DNA from: Synaphobranchus kaupii | Taxonomy: Eukaryota > Chordata > Actinopteri > Anguilliformes > Synaphobranchidae | NCBI GenBank assembly: GCA_029718625.1 | Contig: CM056389.1 | Coordinates: forward strand, 14,718,452-14,782,451 | Length of the DNA stretch: 64,000 nt | Direction: 5' to 3' | Shown here: piece after piece, positions 36,226 through 47,682 of the stretch | Position numbering within the stretch: position 1 is the stretch's first letter | How the letters are laid out: each line of letters begins with the position of its first letter | The notes under the pieces: model-generated | The model's database searches: none | Told to the model about the DNA's origin: nothing | Seen by the model: only the letters and a program-made list of their open reading frames with translations | Made by a program: the position numbers and the translations under genes

Positions 36226-37339
36226 AAATCAGCCCGGTCTTGGCCAACACCCAGAAATGGATACATGTCACTAAAGGGGTGGAGGGAGGCCTCACCAGAG
36301 GGAAGGTGAAAACTGACCCTGGATTATACGCAGGACAAACGAGCCGTAAAGAGTAGGGCGGTTATTTTAAACGTTCATTTCGTTAATAACTTCGCAGGGA
36401 CCCTCGAGTCACAGTTCTTCTGAAAGATAATCATGTTCTTTTTTTGGGTTTAATTTACTTTAACGGGCACCTAAAGGGCATTTCTAAAAAAGTTACAGCT
36501 TTAAAAAATTTTTTTTATCTTAATCATCGTGCACATTTAATTTGGAATGAAAAACATCTTTTAAGTTTCATCTAAAAAGTTCATTTTCTAACTTTATTGT
36601 TTTATTTATTTTATTTTTTACATTTTTCTCCTCTCAGATGTCTCACTGATGGATGGAGACTGTGCGTCTCTCACTGAAGCTCCTATAGCACAGTGGGCCC
36701 CTGGCGTGTCACTGGGAGGAATCAGAGTAGCGGAAACCTGAGCACTACCCCCGTTACGATGAAGCCCGCTGTGTCCCAGCACTGCAGACCCCCCGGGACA
36801 GGAACCTGCAACCCCTCAGATACAGGGCCCAGTCTGCGCTCACAGCAAGCGCCTTTACCCGTGAGCCTCTAAGGAGTGCAAAGGTGAAGCACGTCCACAG
36901 GTAAACACCTGTGTTTTAACCTTTTTTCATTTTATTCTGGACACTCCTTCACATTCTCCTCCCCCTCCTCTCTTTACCGTCTTAACTACTTCGACTAGGA
37001 TTCTATAACTTCAATGTCTATCCCTGGTAGTTTTGACGTGGAGTCTCAAATGAATGAAATCCCATGAATGCCGCAAAAAAAAAAAAGCCAATCTCTCTCC
37101 TGCTGACGCGGAGGAATTAGCAGAGTTCATATTACAACAGTTTCACTAATGACTTCATTGTATGAAAAGAATGAAGACTGATGTGCTCACAGCATCACAA
37201 CCAAGCCCAATAACAGGCAGGTAGGAGACATTGAAGCACAGCGTGCTCTGGTTAGCTCTACACACTCCTACTGATGTATTACACATCACGCCGGGTTCAC
37301 ACCAGCTACTCGCAGCAGCGACAAAGCCACGAGATTCCA

Positions 37340-37935
37340 TTCAAAGCATTACATTACATTACATTCAGACAAGACAAAGCACATCCTTCTCATAATGTAG
37401 CAGCTATCCCTAGTAATGAATGTTGACTGTAGTTCACAGTAAGCTGTGGGTAAATCAGCTATACTACACTTCTATTCTAAATACTATTATAAACTATAAC
37501 AAACAGACAGGAAAAACACAGGGAACTAGTAAACACAGGGAACTGATATTCCTAGGTTAGAACATCAGTCAAGGTGGAGTCTGAAGAGGTGTGTCTTCAG
37601 GCCTCGACGGAATGCAGGCAGGGTTCGAGTAGAACGTAGGGGAATGGGAAGTTCATTCCACCACTGAGGAGCTAAGGCGGAAAAGCTCCGCAGTCAGGAC
37701 GAGCGAGAGCCGTTGACACGGAGGGGGGGGGAAGTGCGAGTCGCCCTGCTGTAGACGAGCGAAGTGGTCGAGCAGGAACATAGTTCTGGATGAAGTCCTG
37801 CAGGTAGGCGGGGACCTGGCCTATTGGCTGCAGTGTAGGCCAGGGTCAGAACTTTGAACTGATCCTGGCTGCAACTGGCAGCCAGTGGAGTGACCTCAAA
37901 GCCTACGGATAACGGCGACAAACAGCGGGAGGGGT
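37340..37935. mobile_element. Dispersed fish repeat, family not resolved
   Basis: It starts with CATTACATTACATTACATT and contains GGGAAGTTCATTCCACCACT, GGCGGAAAAGCTCCGCAGTC and CTGGCAGCCAGTGGAGTGACC. I recall similar blocks as high-copy repeats in teleosts. The open minus frame across it is a repeat product. Confidence 0.5.
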
Positions 37936-38685
37936 GGAGTCAGTACACAGCGACAAATAACCCGCATGCTTGTCTCTCTCAAACGTTAACGGTCAACTTT
38001 GTCGCACTACCAACCAATCAGAAACGACTCTAGACGTTTAAAGCTCGCGAGCTCGCGTTCTTTTCTGTCTTTCTGAAAAGCAAGTCTCAAACCACCCAAT
38101 TCTACTCGATAACAGTCTGCGCGACTATAGGGACGTTAGAAAACTTGCGGCTTGGGACAGGATTGGCGAGGCTGTCGGCATGTCGGGTGACTGTGTTGTA
38201 CTTTGCAATGAAGCGTTTACAACCGGTAAGCTATTGGTGTCGCACCACATGCCCCCTTGTTGCTGCACGTGACAAAGTAAAGCGTTTTTGTCGCTGTCGC
38301 GAGCAGATGGTGTGAACCAGGCGTTACACTGAGCTACGCACTCCACACGGGTCACAGGCCACTGCAAGTCATTTATACTGCGCCGTGTCATCCTGCCTCC
38401 CTCTGCCTTCTGGCTCTTTCTTCCTCCGTTTTCTCTCTCTTTCCTTCTCTTGTCTCTCCCACCTCCATTCAAGATACGGACAGGATGGCAGCCCGTTAGG
38501 GTCAAAAAGCCTCTGTTCTGCCCTGAGGAGCAGCGCTTCCTTAGTGCAATGCACTGCGAGTCGATAGGGAAATTAAAATCGTTTTGGTTGGCACATATGG
38601 GGTTATTTTTCTGGGGACACGTAATCACTTGTGCTGCGCTGCTAAATTCACTAAATCATTATGCTCTCTATTACGATAGTATATA

Positions 38686-39594
38686 CAGATCCTTTCCAAA
38701 AAATTAGAATATCATGGAAAAGTTTTTTTTTTTTTCCATAATTCCATTCAAAAAGTGAAACTTTCATAGATTATAGATTCATTACACACAAAGTGAAATA
38801 TTTCTAGCCTTTATTTGTTTAATTTTTCATAATTTTGGCTTACAGCTCCAGAAAACCCCCAAAACAGTATTTCAAGAAATTAGTGTGTCGAAAATCAGCA
38901 TTTACTTCAGTTATTTCAGAGAATGAATGTTTTAGACTGAGTGTCACACTATCATCTAATTTACTCAAAACACCTGCAAAGTTTATCTCAGTTTGGTTCA
39001 GTATGGGGAAGACTGCAGACTTGACAATTGGCCAGAAGACCATCATTGACACCCTCCAGAAGATGGGTAAGCCACAAAAGGTCATCGCTAAGGAGGCTGG
39101 CTGTTCACAGAGTGCAGTGTCCAAGCATATCAATAGAAAGTTTAGTGGAAGGGAAAAATGTGGCAGGAGAAGGTGCACAAGCAAAAGAGATGACCGTAGG
39201 CTTCAGCGGATTGTCAAGCAAAGACTATTCCAAAATTTGGCAGAGATGCAGAGGGAGTGCACTGAGGCTGGAGTCAGTGCTTCAAAAACCACCACGTACA
39301 GACGTATCCGGGACATGGGCTACAACTGTCGGATTCCTCGAGTCAAGCCACTCCACTCATTCTCTGAAATAACTGAAGTAAATGCTGATTTTCGACACAC
39401 TATTCTAATTTCTTGAAATACTGTTGGATTGTGGAGCTGTAAGCCAAAATTATGAAAAATGAAACAAATAAAGGCTAGAAATATTTCACTTTGTGTGTAA
39501 TGAATCTATAATCTATGAAAGTTTCACTTTTTGAATGGAATTATGGAAAAAAAAAAACTTTTCCATGATATTCTAATTTTTTGGAAAGGATCTG
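38686..39594 (+). mobile_element. Internally deleted Tc1-like transposon (909 bp)
   Basis: TA flanks both ends (38684-38685, 39595-39596). The terminal inverted repeats are about 240 bp: 38686-38927, beginning CAGATCCTTTCCAAAAAATT, and 39354-39594, its complement. The left side carries an 11-12 T run and the right side the matching A run. Between them lies only the N-terminal part of a Tc1 transposase. Full Tc1 elements are roughly 1.6 kb, so the catalytic half has been deleted. Confidence 0.95.
39003..39416 (+). pseudogene. Truncated Tc1 transposase, DNA-binding part only (137 aa)
   Basis: From the ATG at 39003 the protein starts MGKTADLTIGQKTIID. The two helix-turn-helix regions of Tc1 transposases are visible: residues about 5-50 (with KEAGCSQSAVSKHINRK) and about 60-110 (with SASKTTTYRRIRDMGY). 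A basic stretch CGRRRC lies between them, where Tc1 proteins usually have an AT-hook-like GRPR. After RIPRVKPL the frame runs into the right terminal repeat (HSFSEITEVNADF...) and stops at 39414. The whole DDE catalytic domain is absent, so it cannot catalyse transposition. If expressed it might still bind the terminal repeats. Confidence 0.9.
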
Positions 39595-40347
39595 TATAGT
39601 GAATTTGTTAAAGGGTATTACCCCAAGGCTCCTCCTTCATCAAACAGTGAAAAGGCTAACATAATACGCTGTCTGTGGACTCTCAGCTACTCATTTGTGA
39701 CACTCATTCGCACACTTTAAAAAAAGGGAAAAGGTTAACGAGCGCAAAGGTTGACAGAATATTTCCTATCAGGACATAAATCATGAAATGCTCTATAAGT
39801 GCCTGCAGGCCAAGCATAGTCTAAATGACATGAGCAATAAATCTGCCTGATTATAGTTAATTAGACAGGAGACTACAGAGCACGCCAAGACAACTGCATT
39901 GACCAAGAATCTCCGCTCTACAAAGCAACCCAAAATAGACCCAGCATGCCTTGCAGGAGTAACATTTTGCACGAACACCTATGGCATAAAGTGACTGATC
40001 CTGAGTAATGTGTTCTTGTAAACCTGGAGACAAACCCAACATAAATATGTGCATATCAGGTTGGTTGGAGAACTACATTATGGCAGTTTGAGTGTTTGCA
40101 GGACGTTGGTATTCTTAGCGTCCGGAAAACCAGCTGGTGAGAAAGAGTGAGTAATACTGAATTGAATATTAAAGCCACAATTTTATTATTATTATTATTT
40201 TTTTAAATCAGACAGGTCAGTATAATGTGTGGATTTGCAACTTTTGTAAAGCAGATATTTAATTTTCTACCCAGCAACAAACACTTTTTTGTATTTAATT
40301 TTCTTAATTTAAGAACAGCACTCCTCCACAAGGTCCCCCTCAACCAG

Positions 40348-40349
<2 letters not shown>

Positions 40350-40384
<35 letters not shown>

Positions 40385-40420
40385 CGTGTGCATGTGTGTC
40401 TGTGTGCGCACGTGCGTTTG
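40350..40420. repeat. (TG)n microsatellite
   Basis: Pure TG at about 40350-40382, then interrupted TG/CG sequence. Confidence 0.93.
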
Positions 40421-40952
40421 TTTGTGTGTCTGAGTTCAAGGACATGGTAAAATACATCGAACAAATCAGACAAATATGCCCTTTTCCACAAAGGCACATG
40501 AGGCAGGTTGTGTAACAGAAAAATGCACAGGTCTGAAAATGAGTTTTTATCTTTAAGTGAGTGAGAGGACAAGGGGGCAGAGGAGAGAAAAAGTTGGAAT
40601 AAACCGGAGATTTTCTGTGATTCAGTGATCACAGGAGGCTTACAGCAGCTCCCAATCTGGAAAAACACACACAGGTGCCCGCACCAGGGGTCAGATGACA
40701 CAGAGCGGAATACACACACGCTGGGACTTCGTTATAAGAAAATAAATGTCAAAAACACTCTCTTAAGCCCGCGAAGACGTGCCAGCAGACGCATTGTGGG
40801 TGCAATCTCTGTCGATCTATAAACCCCAAGTGGCCAGGATGTTGGGAAAGCACTATTGAACCAACTAGATTTCTCCCATCATTTATTAATTCCTGGGCTC
40901 TTTCCCTTTCACCCTAAAGTCAGAGCAGGAGGTAAGGGGAGGGTGTCAGATT

Positions 40953-41115
40953 GTCACCACCGAGGGACATACCGTAGACTCAGAGCACTTATGTCACCAC
41001 CGAGGGACATACCGTAGACTCAGAGCACTTATGTCACCACCGAGGGACATACCGTAGACTCAGAGCAGTCAGATTGTCACCACCGAGGGACATACCGTAG
41101 ACTCAGAGCACTTAG
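40953..41115. repeat. 40-bp minisatellite, 4 copies
   Basis: The unit is GTCACCACCGAGGGACATAC followed by CGTAGACTCAGAGCACTTAT. The third copy ends CAGTCAGATT rather than ACTTAT. Confidence 0.95.
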
Positions 41116-41756
41116 ACTTAGGGGCCGTGGATCAATCTCAGCGCTTTAGAAAAGCGGAGGCTCTGTCCGTCGGATGTTCATAAACGAGCGGTGATGAAAT
41201 GGAAAAACAGCCCAAACACAAACATAAAAAAATGATTTAGGAGCGGCCATGTTCCCCAGACCAACTGGCAAGAGGAAACACCGGTCCTACAGAATATCTT
41301 CAGTAACACTTTCACGCACTGTTGCACGTCCCTGAGACACCATTCCTTAACCATAGTGTTCGGTTTACTTATTAGCACACGTGAAACTGTTAGCGGTATA
41401 CCCAGGACATTATTTGGATCTTAAAGCAATACAGCAATAAAATGTATGCAAAAATAAATATACAGTAAACTATTTTTACCTCGATTAAAAACAAATATAG
41501 ACAATAAATATAGTTAATGGTTACCATTTACCTCAGCTCGATAACATTTGACGATGAAAGTGTCATTCATTTTTTTGTGATAAAGATATGATGTGAAAAA
41601 ATCCACTGCAAGGAAGGCATGGGGAGAATAAAATCATGTTTATCTGTGAAAAATCTAAATGAAACGAGGTTTTCATGCAGTAGATCCCTCTTAGGTATTT
41701 AACTGAACGTTGAGGCTCTGATTCTGACCCTGCATACAATCGCACTCTCAGCTCTC

Positions 41757-42430
41757 AGCTCACTGACGGAGAGTGTTGAGTACATTCTAACAGCCCAGCT
41801 CTGCTAGCGCTCTCACTGACGGAGAGTGTTGAGTACATTCTAACAGCCCAGCTCTGCTAGCGTTCTCACTGATGGAGAGTGTTGAGTACATTCTAACGGC
41901 CCAGCTCTGCTAGCGCTCTCACTGACGGAGAGTGTTGAGTACATTCTAACGGCCCAGCTCTGCTAGCGTTCTCACTGACGGAGAGTGTTGAGTACATTCT
42001 AACGGCCCAGCTCTGCTAGCGCTCTCACTGACGGAGAGTGTTGAGTACATTCTAACAGCCCAGCTCTGCTAGCGCTCTCACTGACAGAGAGTGTTGAGTA
42101 CATTCTAACAGCCCAGCTCTGCTAGCGCTCTCACTGACAGAGAGTGTTGAGTACATTCTAACAGCCCAGCTCTGCTAGCGCTCTCACTGACGGAGAGTGT
42201 TGAGTACATTCTAACAGCCCAGCTCTGCTAGCGCTCTCACTGACGGAGAGTGTTGAGTACATTCTAACAGCCCAGCTCTGCTAGCGCTCTCACTGACGGA
42301 GAGTGTTGAGTACATTCTAACAGCCCAGCTCTGCTAGCGCTCTCACTGACAGAGAGTGTTGAGTACATTCTAACAGCCCAGCTCTGCTAGCGCTCTCGCT
42401 GACGGAGAGTGTTGAGTACATTCTAACAGC
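41757..42430. repeat. 53-bp minisatellite, about 13 copies
   Basis: The unit is CACTGACGGAGAGTGTTGAG, TACATTCTAACAGCCCAGC and TCTGCTAGCGCTCT. Variants are limited to GACGG/GACAG/GATGG, AACAG/AACGG and GCGCT/GCGTT. Copies are otherwise near-identical, suggesting recent expansion. Confidence 0.97.
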
Positions 42431-42504
42431 CAGTTGCAGACAAAGCTCTCAGATTGTCACATGTTCGGATAGAGCTGAGGTGACAGCACAGGGCCCGGTA
42501 GACC

Positions 42505-42528
42505 CCCCCCCCCCCTCCACACACACAC

Positions 42529-42561
<33 letters not shown>
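42505..42561. repeat. Poly-C and (CA)n tract
   Basis: C-rich run followed by CA repeat. Confidence 0.92.
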
Positions 42562-42562
<1 letters not shown>

Positions 42563-44469
42563 GTGCAGAGGTAAGGGAGTACTCCTCAAAGCACACTCAC
42601 CTCAGCCTGTCCACTCCACTGTCTGCCCTGAAAAACACAAAAAAGAAGACTGAACAGCCGGCGTTATGCAAACATCCCAAAACAGCCTTTATTCCTTTAT
42701 CTCACTGACTCTCTCACTCCGGGGGAGATGTACAGATTACACTCATTTATCAATGATGGCTCCACAACACTGTGCGTATGGGTATATTGTCTTATTAGTC
42801 CATACAGGCTTGGCAGCACGTGATACAAGACAAGATACAATATAAGAACAAAGTGTTCATTCATTCAGAAAAATCCAGTTTAAGCAACTTGATTTAAGTG
42901 CGTCCACAACCGTTTCTAAATATAACTGTTTCCCCATCTTAGGGAATGTGAAACAGTCGCCGTGGAAACGCCACCACACTTGAAACATGGTCTCTCTGCC
43001 GATACATTCTCTCAGTCTGGGCCCTACGCAGTCTTTCTGTCATCAATTTTTTACAGCGTGTGGAGAACCAGACAAATTATACCATAAAGTTTTCAATGCA
43101 CTTCACCTCCCATAGTCACACACCCCCCCCTTCCCATCCACTACCCTCCATAAACATCAGCTCATCGTGCAGAAGCAACCTTTCCAAAAATAAATAATAA
43201 AATGTGTACACTAAATAGACAAGTCGATTAGCAGACGTGAACAAAAACCATATCACCTTTTGATAGCACTATTTGACCTGTCCATCAAACAGTGCTATCA
43301 AATAGTGAACACAGTTAAGATTACGGCCATTCATCACTAAGATTTTATAAACTGTTATGTCTAAACCTGCGTTTTTCACGTTTTAAAGAATTAGCATGAC
43401 TAGTGTTACTGCCACATCGAGCCACGTTATTAAGCAATAAACACGGCTTGCACAGTGCAGTCTAACCAGGTTACTTGACACACGACAGGAACATCCAGGA
43501 ATTTAACCCAGAACTTCCACGTCAGGAAATAATTATAATACTCCGCCTTGCCTCGACTTCTCAAATAGCCCATACATTAAGCTCGTGGCCTGGATGGAAC
43601 TAGTGAGAATCACAGAGAGGGGAGTTCCTTTATTGCAACACGTGTTCACACGGCCCACAGAGTATAACTGTGAGGAGTAATGATCGCTTCCATTAGAGGA
43701 CACGTGGGGATAAGCCAACGGAAGCAGAACGCACCAGATGGTGATGGAGTCTAATTGACGGGCGGAGACACTGTGCCTACTGCTGAGTTTAGTTAGGGTT
43801 TAATTACCGCTTATTTGCGGTAGAAGCAGCGAAAGAACGGCGTGCTTCAAGGACCTAGGACTTTCCTAATAGGTAATAAAACCCTACAGGATGGGATATC
43901 ACCGTTGGACAGGCTCCCCAATGGTTCAGCTTTCAGGCTGGGCGAGGATTTTGACTGATGGGCCACAGCGTGGACTAAACATCTCTACAGCCTGTGTACA
44001 ACCTGTCCAACCCATCTGTGAACGATTACATTACACTATTGGATATGTGCAAGGCAATACAGAGAAGTGCTGCCTCCCGCTGAATGGGAGAAGATTATGA
44101 ATAGTACTGTAGAGAAGAGACAACTGTACACAGCATTACAACGCCATGCATAACCCAGTGTACAGAGAACGACGTTGCTTTAATCGCACAATCGCAGACC
44201 TGGTTTAACACAAATCCACAGCTACGCTACACACACACAAGTACAGACATGCAGACAGGTCAACCCGCAAAACTTCACTAGACTAATGAACAAGCTCAGT
44301 TTGGGAAATACTCCAGCGGTGCCAAGGTAAGTAAAAAAAATGAGTACTGAATTAGTAACCGAACAGCCCGTTTGATTTGAAGGTGGGAATGGTGGATGGT
44401 AATGGCTGTGCGGTCGCTGTGCGAGCGGGACAGAGGGTACCCCGGTGTGACGGGCGGGGGGTAACTCAC

Positions 44470-44579
44470 TTGCCCCTGCGGAACGAGAGCCTCTTGCGTA
44501 GCGTGGAGACGCGGGGGTGGCAGCCCTGCCTGACGGCTGAGGCGCAGGTCACCGTCCTGATCGCCCTGCTCTGGACCAT
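44470..44579 (-). CDS. gramd1b: Candidate alternative gramd1b first exon, Arg-rich presequence-like
   Basis: The ATG at 44579 has a strong context (ATCATGG) and an in-frame TAG 30 nt upstream (TAGGGTGCGGGG...), so it is a plausible start. The exon encodes MVQSRAIRTVTCASAVRQ then GCHPRVSTLRKRLSFRRG, plus AA of a split codon, followed by the donor GTGAGT. AA joins the C opening the shared exon at 1946 to make AAC (Asn), continuing TASNSNRS. The 36-residue peptide has eight Arg, one Lys, many Ser/Thr and no Asp or Glu, as in mitochondrial targeting presequences. Assignment to gramd1b is inferred from strand, location inside the gene and exact phase; I do not firmly recall this N-terminus from other species. 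GA-rich sense-strand repeat starts about 120 bp upstream. Confidence 0.65.
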
Positions 44580-44699
44580 GATGCACTTCTCTCGCCCCGC
44601 ACCCTACCGCGCACCGCCCCTCCACCTCCCCGTGGGGTCCGGGCTGGCTGGCTCGCACGACGCCCCGCTCCGCATGCCTCTCCCGATCCTCATATCTCC

Positions 44700-44734
44700 G
44701 CCTCTCTCTCTGTCTGTCTGTCTGTCTCTCTCCC

Positions 44735-44768
<34 letters not shown>

Positions 44769-44926
44769 GCTCTCTGTCTGTATGTCTGTCTCCCTCTCTC
44801 TCTCTCCCTCTCTCTCGCTCTCTGTCTGTCTGTCTGTCTCTCTCCCTCTCTCTCTGTCTGTATGTCTGTCTCCCTCTCTCTCTCTCCCTCTCTCTCGCTC
44901 TCTGTCTGTCTGTCTGTCTCTCTCCC

Positions 44927-44967
<41 letters not shown>

Positions 44968-44990
44968 GTCTCTCTCTCTGCGTTCCCCTC
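44700..44990. repeat. (CT)n/(CTGT)n tract
   Basis: CT repeat with regular GTCTGTCTGTCTGTC and TGTATGTCTGTC insertions. On the gramd1b sense strand it is a GA/CAGA tract upstream of the 44.5-kb exon. Confidence 0.95.
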
Positions 44991-45330
44991 CGCAGCCTGT
45001 CCGCGCACCTCGAACTCGCTCCCCGTTGCCCCCGTGACAGATCGCACCTGCCCCAAACACCCTCACCCTGGACTGACCCACTTACGCGCCTCTCCGTCTG
45101 ACGCACCTGGGCTGCTGCTGATGGTTCCCATGGGGACCCGGGGGGGTAATTTATGTGCCGTAGGAGAGCGGAGCAGGCAGGATGGGGCGGGGCTTATGCA
45201 GCCTTCCCTTTTACCCATTCCCATTCAGCCAGTTAAAGAAGAGACACTAATAACTCTTCCTCTGGGAGACTCAAAGCATGCTGGGTACTCTGTCTCCACG
45301 GTAATGTACACAGGTAAAATTATGTTTTAG

Positions 45331-45626
45331 AAGCTCTGAGCTACATTTATATTTAGCCATTTATTAGATGCACTTATCTGGAGAGAATCGGGCGCCCGAT
45401 TCACCAGCGGGGAGTTCGCTAGTTAGCGATGGACGCAGACCCCCTATCCGGCTGAACCCTCCCATACCCTGGCAGTGGGCAATGCATTCGCCAACTGTGC
45501 ATCGCCCTATGGAGCCACCGGGCAAAGTCGGCACTGCCGCAGTACGGTTTCGATTCAAGGCTGTGAGGCTCATCCATGCACCACAGCATGGGGCCTTAAC
45601 CGAATGAGTCATCCGGCGGCCGCTCG
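45331..45626 (-). mobile_element. tRNA-like SINE, reverse orientation
   Basis: On minus it reads GCGGCCGCCGGATGACTCAT, TCGGTTAAGGCCCCATGC (box A side), AGCCTTGAATCGAAACC (box B side) and later GAATCGGGCGCCCGATTC, ending in CTCCAGATAAGTGCATCTAA and AAATGGCTAAATATAAATGT. The layout (tRNA-like head, unrelated body, GATAAG...TAAATG tail) is that of a fish SINE distinct from the 34.1-kb family. Confidence 0.65.
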
Positions 45627-46994
45627 CTTTTTTAATAATACCTATTTACACAGTTGGATACAGAAAGAAATTCTGAATTAGCACTTCACCAGAAGTGGCA
45701 TGACCTGAGAATCGAGCCAGCAACCACTATTCTACACTATGGCCCCATTGTATTTAATAAGAATAGAGCAAGATAATTTAACTTCCCTATCTACACACAG
45801 TGGAGATTTTCCTTTGACACTAAAAGCAATGAGGACCATTAAACATTTGATCAAATGATCCTTGTGCTTTTTACTGCCTGACTTCCACTCTGTGTGCAAA
45901 TGATGCTTCTGCAGACTGTTCAACGTGGGGATTGACTCCAGTGTAAAGGGGCTGTGTACGTGACCAGATTTCCATACAAATTAATAATTGAGAACGAGGC
46001 CTGTAAATTAGAGGGAATAATGCATACCTCATTTGCACAGAGGAAGAAAGCCGAGGTTTTGTCTGGGTTTAGTTCCTCGAGCAGTGAGAAGCATTCATTA
46101 CCTTACATAACCGACTAGCAACAGGAAACCTTCCCTCAGCTCATCGTCAGTTAAAATCTTAACTCATTTTTATTAGCATTGGCTATCAGTTCAATAAAAA
46201 ACAACTAAAACATTTAAAGGCAATATTAACTTGTCGCCATGAAATACCTCACTGACCTTGACCACGTCCCACTGACCTTGACTTTCAGAAGTTCTTCGGC
46301 TTGTTAATCCTTCAGTTTTAAATGACTCCCAATGCCAGTTGAGACAAAACAAATGAATGTGGCGAGGATGACACACAGACAGCGACTTTTGACAGCGACT
46401 TGCCAGCGCCAACCGGAACCACGCTGCCGTTTTCTGGTCTCGCCTACACCTCCATTTAGCTAAAAACCCATCCTGTCCCAAATTCGGCTTCTGCCCTGGT
46501 GGGTGTACCCAGGTCCCATAAGTCAGCCTGTCCCGTGGGCATCAGGAGCCCTCATTATGAGACCTCAATCACCTGCTTACCTCTGCAATTAGGCTAACGA
46601 CCGCTGGCCCACAACCGCCACCACGACACCACTGTGAGCGACAGCGTGCCATACAGCCAACATCACGTGACCGCACAAACACACGAGAATGCACCGAGTA
46701 AGAAGCGGTCTCTCCCTGGTCTGTCGAAGCATAAGCACGTTTTCTGGAAACCAGGGAAATCCTTAAAATGTTGTGTTGCCTGAGGCGACACAAAACAGAA
46801 ATGGACGATGCGGACACTCTTCCCGACACAATTAAAAGGGCCGCAATTAAAACCCCGTTCTTTCGGCACAAGTACACATGGAATGTTCACCACGCTAAAT
46901 CCGCGAGCCTCGTGGCTCCTTGTCCCTCTCAAACCTCAGGAGAAATATATGCAACCGGAACACAAGCGTACACCAGATACCTTGCAGTCATACT

Positions 46995-46998
<4 letters not shown>

Positions 46999-47022
<24 letters not shown>
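46999..47022. repeat. Poly-T run
   Basis: About 23 consecutive T. Confidence 0.95.
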
Positions 47023-47025
<3 letters not shown>

Positions 47026-47171
47026 GCACACACGAAGATTCAGAGAAACCGAATACACAACGAATCTGTTCCTCGCCACGGCCATAAATCCCCTCCGGGT
47101 ATTCAAATTACAGTTACATCAGGATGTAACCGGACGCCATCGGTCCGAGCGGCGCGGCGAGGCGATGCGCT

Positions 47172-47174
47172 GTG

Positions 47175-47231
<57 letters not shown>

Positions 47232-47410
47232 AGAGAGAAGGAGAGAGAGAGAGTAAGAGAGAGAAGGAGAGAGAAGGAGAGAGAAGGAGAGAGAGAGAAG
47301 GAGAGAGAAGGAGAGAGAGAGAGAGAAGGAGAGAGAGAGAAGGAGAGAGAAGGAGAGAGAGAGAAGGAGAGAGAAGGAGAGAGAAGGAGAGAGAGAGAGA
47401 GAGAGAGAGG
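47172..47410. repeat. (GA)n tract with AAGGAGAG periodicity
   Basis: GA repeat interrupted by AAGG at intervals of mostly 10-16 bp. The Arg/Glu-rich and Ser/Leu-rich frames are artefacts of the repeat. Confidence 0.95.
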
Positions 47411-47667
47411 TCTCGGGGATGCGGTATAAAATCGCGGAGCCGTTACCTGCAGAGGAAACATGACATTCTACGCCCTCTCCGCGCGGGAACGCAGCGTCCC
47501 AGTCCGAGCCGGAGCAGGGGGAACGCATTCCGTTTCGGAAAGGGGGAGGAGAAAACGATGAATGTCCGCGAAAATTAATCTCTTGTAGGAACAACGTGCA
47601 TCAGGAGGGCCGGGCACTTCGGTACCTATCCATCAGAGCCAGAGTTGCTTCGGCTGCGCTTTTTGGA

Positions 47668-47682
47668 CCCCCCCCCCCCCCC
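47668..47682. repeat. Poly-C run
   Basis: About 15 consecutive C. Confidence 0.9.

Larger units (their letters stand above)
25092..44469 (-). other. gramd1b: 5' flank of the MKGFKLAC exon; intron of the longer gramd1b isoforms
   Basis: For transcripts starting at 44.6 or 58 kb this is intron; for the 25.1-kb start it is promoter and upstream DNA. I see no supported exon. Stretches with nothing recognisable beyond single-copy-like DNA are 28.7-29.9, 30.1-31.3, 31.4-33.0, 34.5-35.6, 36.3-37.3, 39.7-40.3 and 42.6-44.4 kb. CpG-rich patches occur at 26.38-26.72 and 35.96-36.20 kb. Confidence 0.7.

Noticed and set aside
35914..36309. 131-codon plus frame over a CpG-rich patch
   Set aside because: Runs through a GT repeat, has no recognisable domain and overlaps equally open frames on the other strand, as GC-rich DNA does by chance.
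43259..43302. 12-bp inverted repeat TTTGATAGCACT/AGTGCTATCAAA
   Set aside because: Stem too short for a microRNA precursor and no evidence of an element boundary or terminator role in vertebrate DNA.
44296..45330. Long frames on both strands rich in Arg/Glu or Ser/Leu
   Set aside because: They come from the CT/GA simple repeat; only the short Arg-rich first exon at 44470-44579 in a different frame has splice and start evidence.
47424..47432. TATAAAA box on the plus strand in CpG-rich DNA
   Set aside because: No plus-strand exon, start or splice donor follows it; (GA)n precedes it. Probably coincidental.
46768..47594. Arg/Glu-rich plus frame and Ser/Leu-rich minus frame
   Set aside because: Both are driven by the (GA)n tract at 47172-47410.
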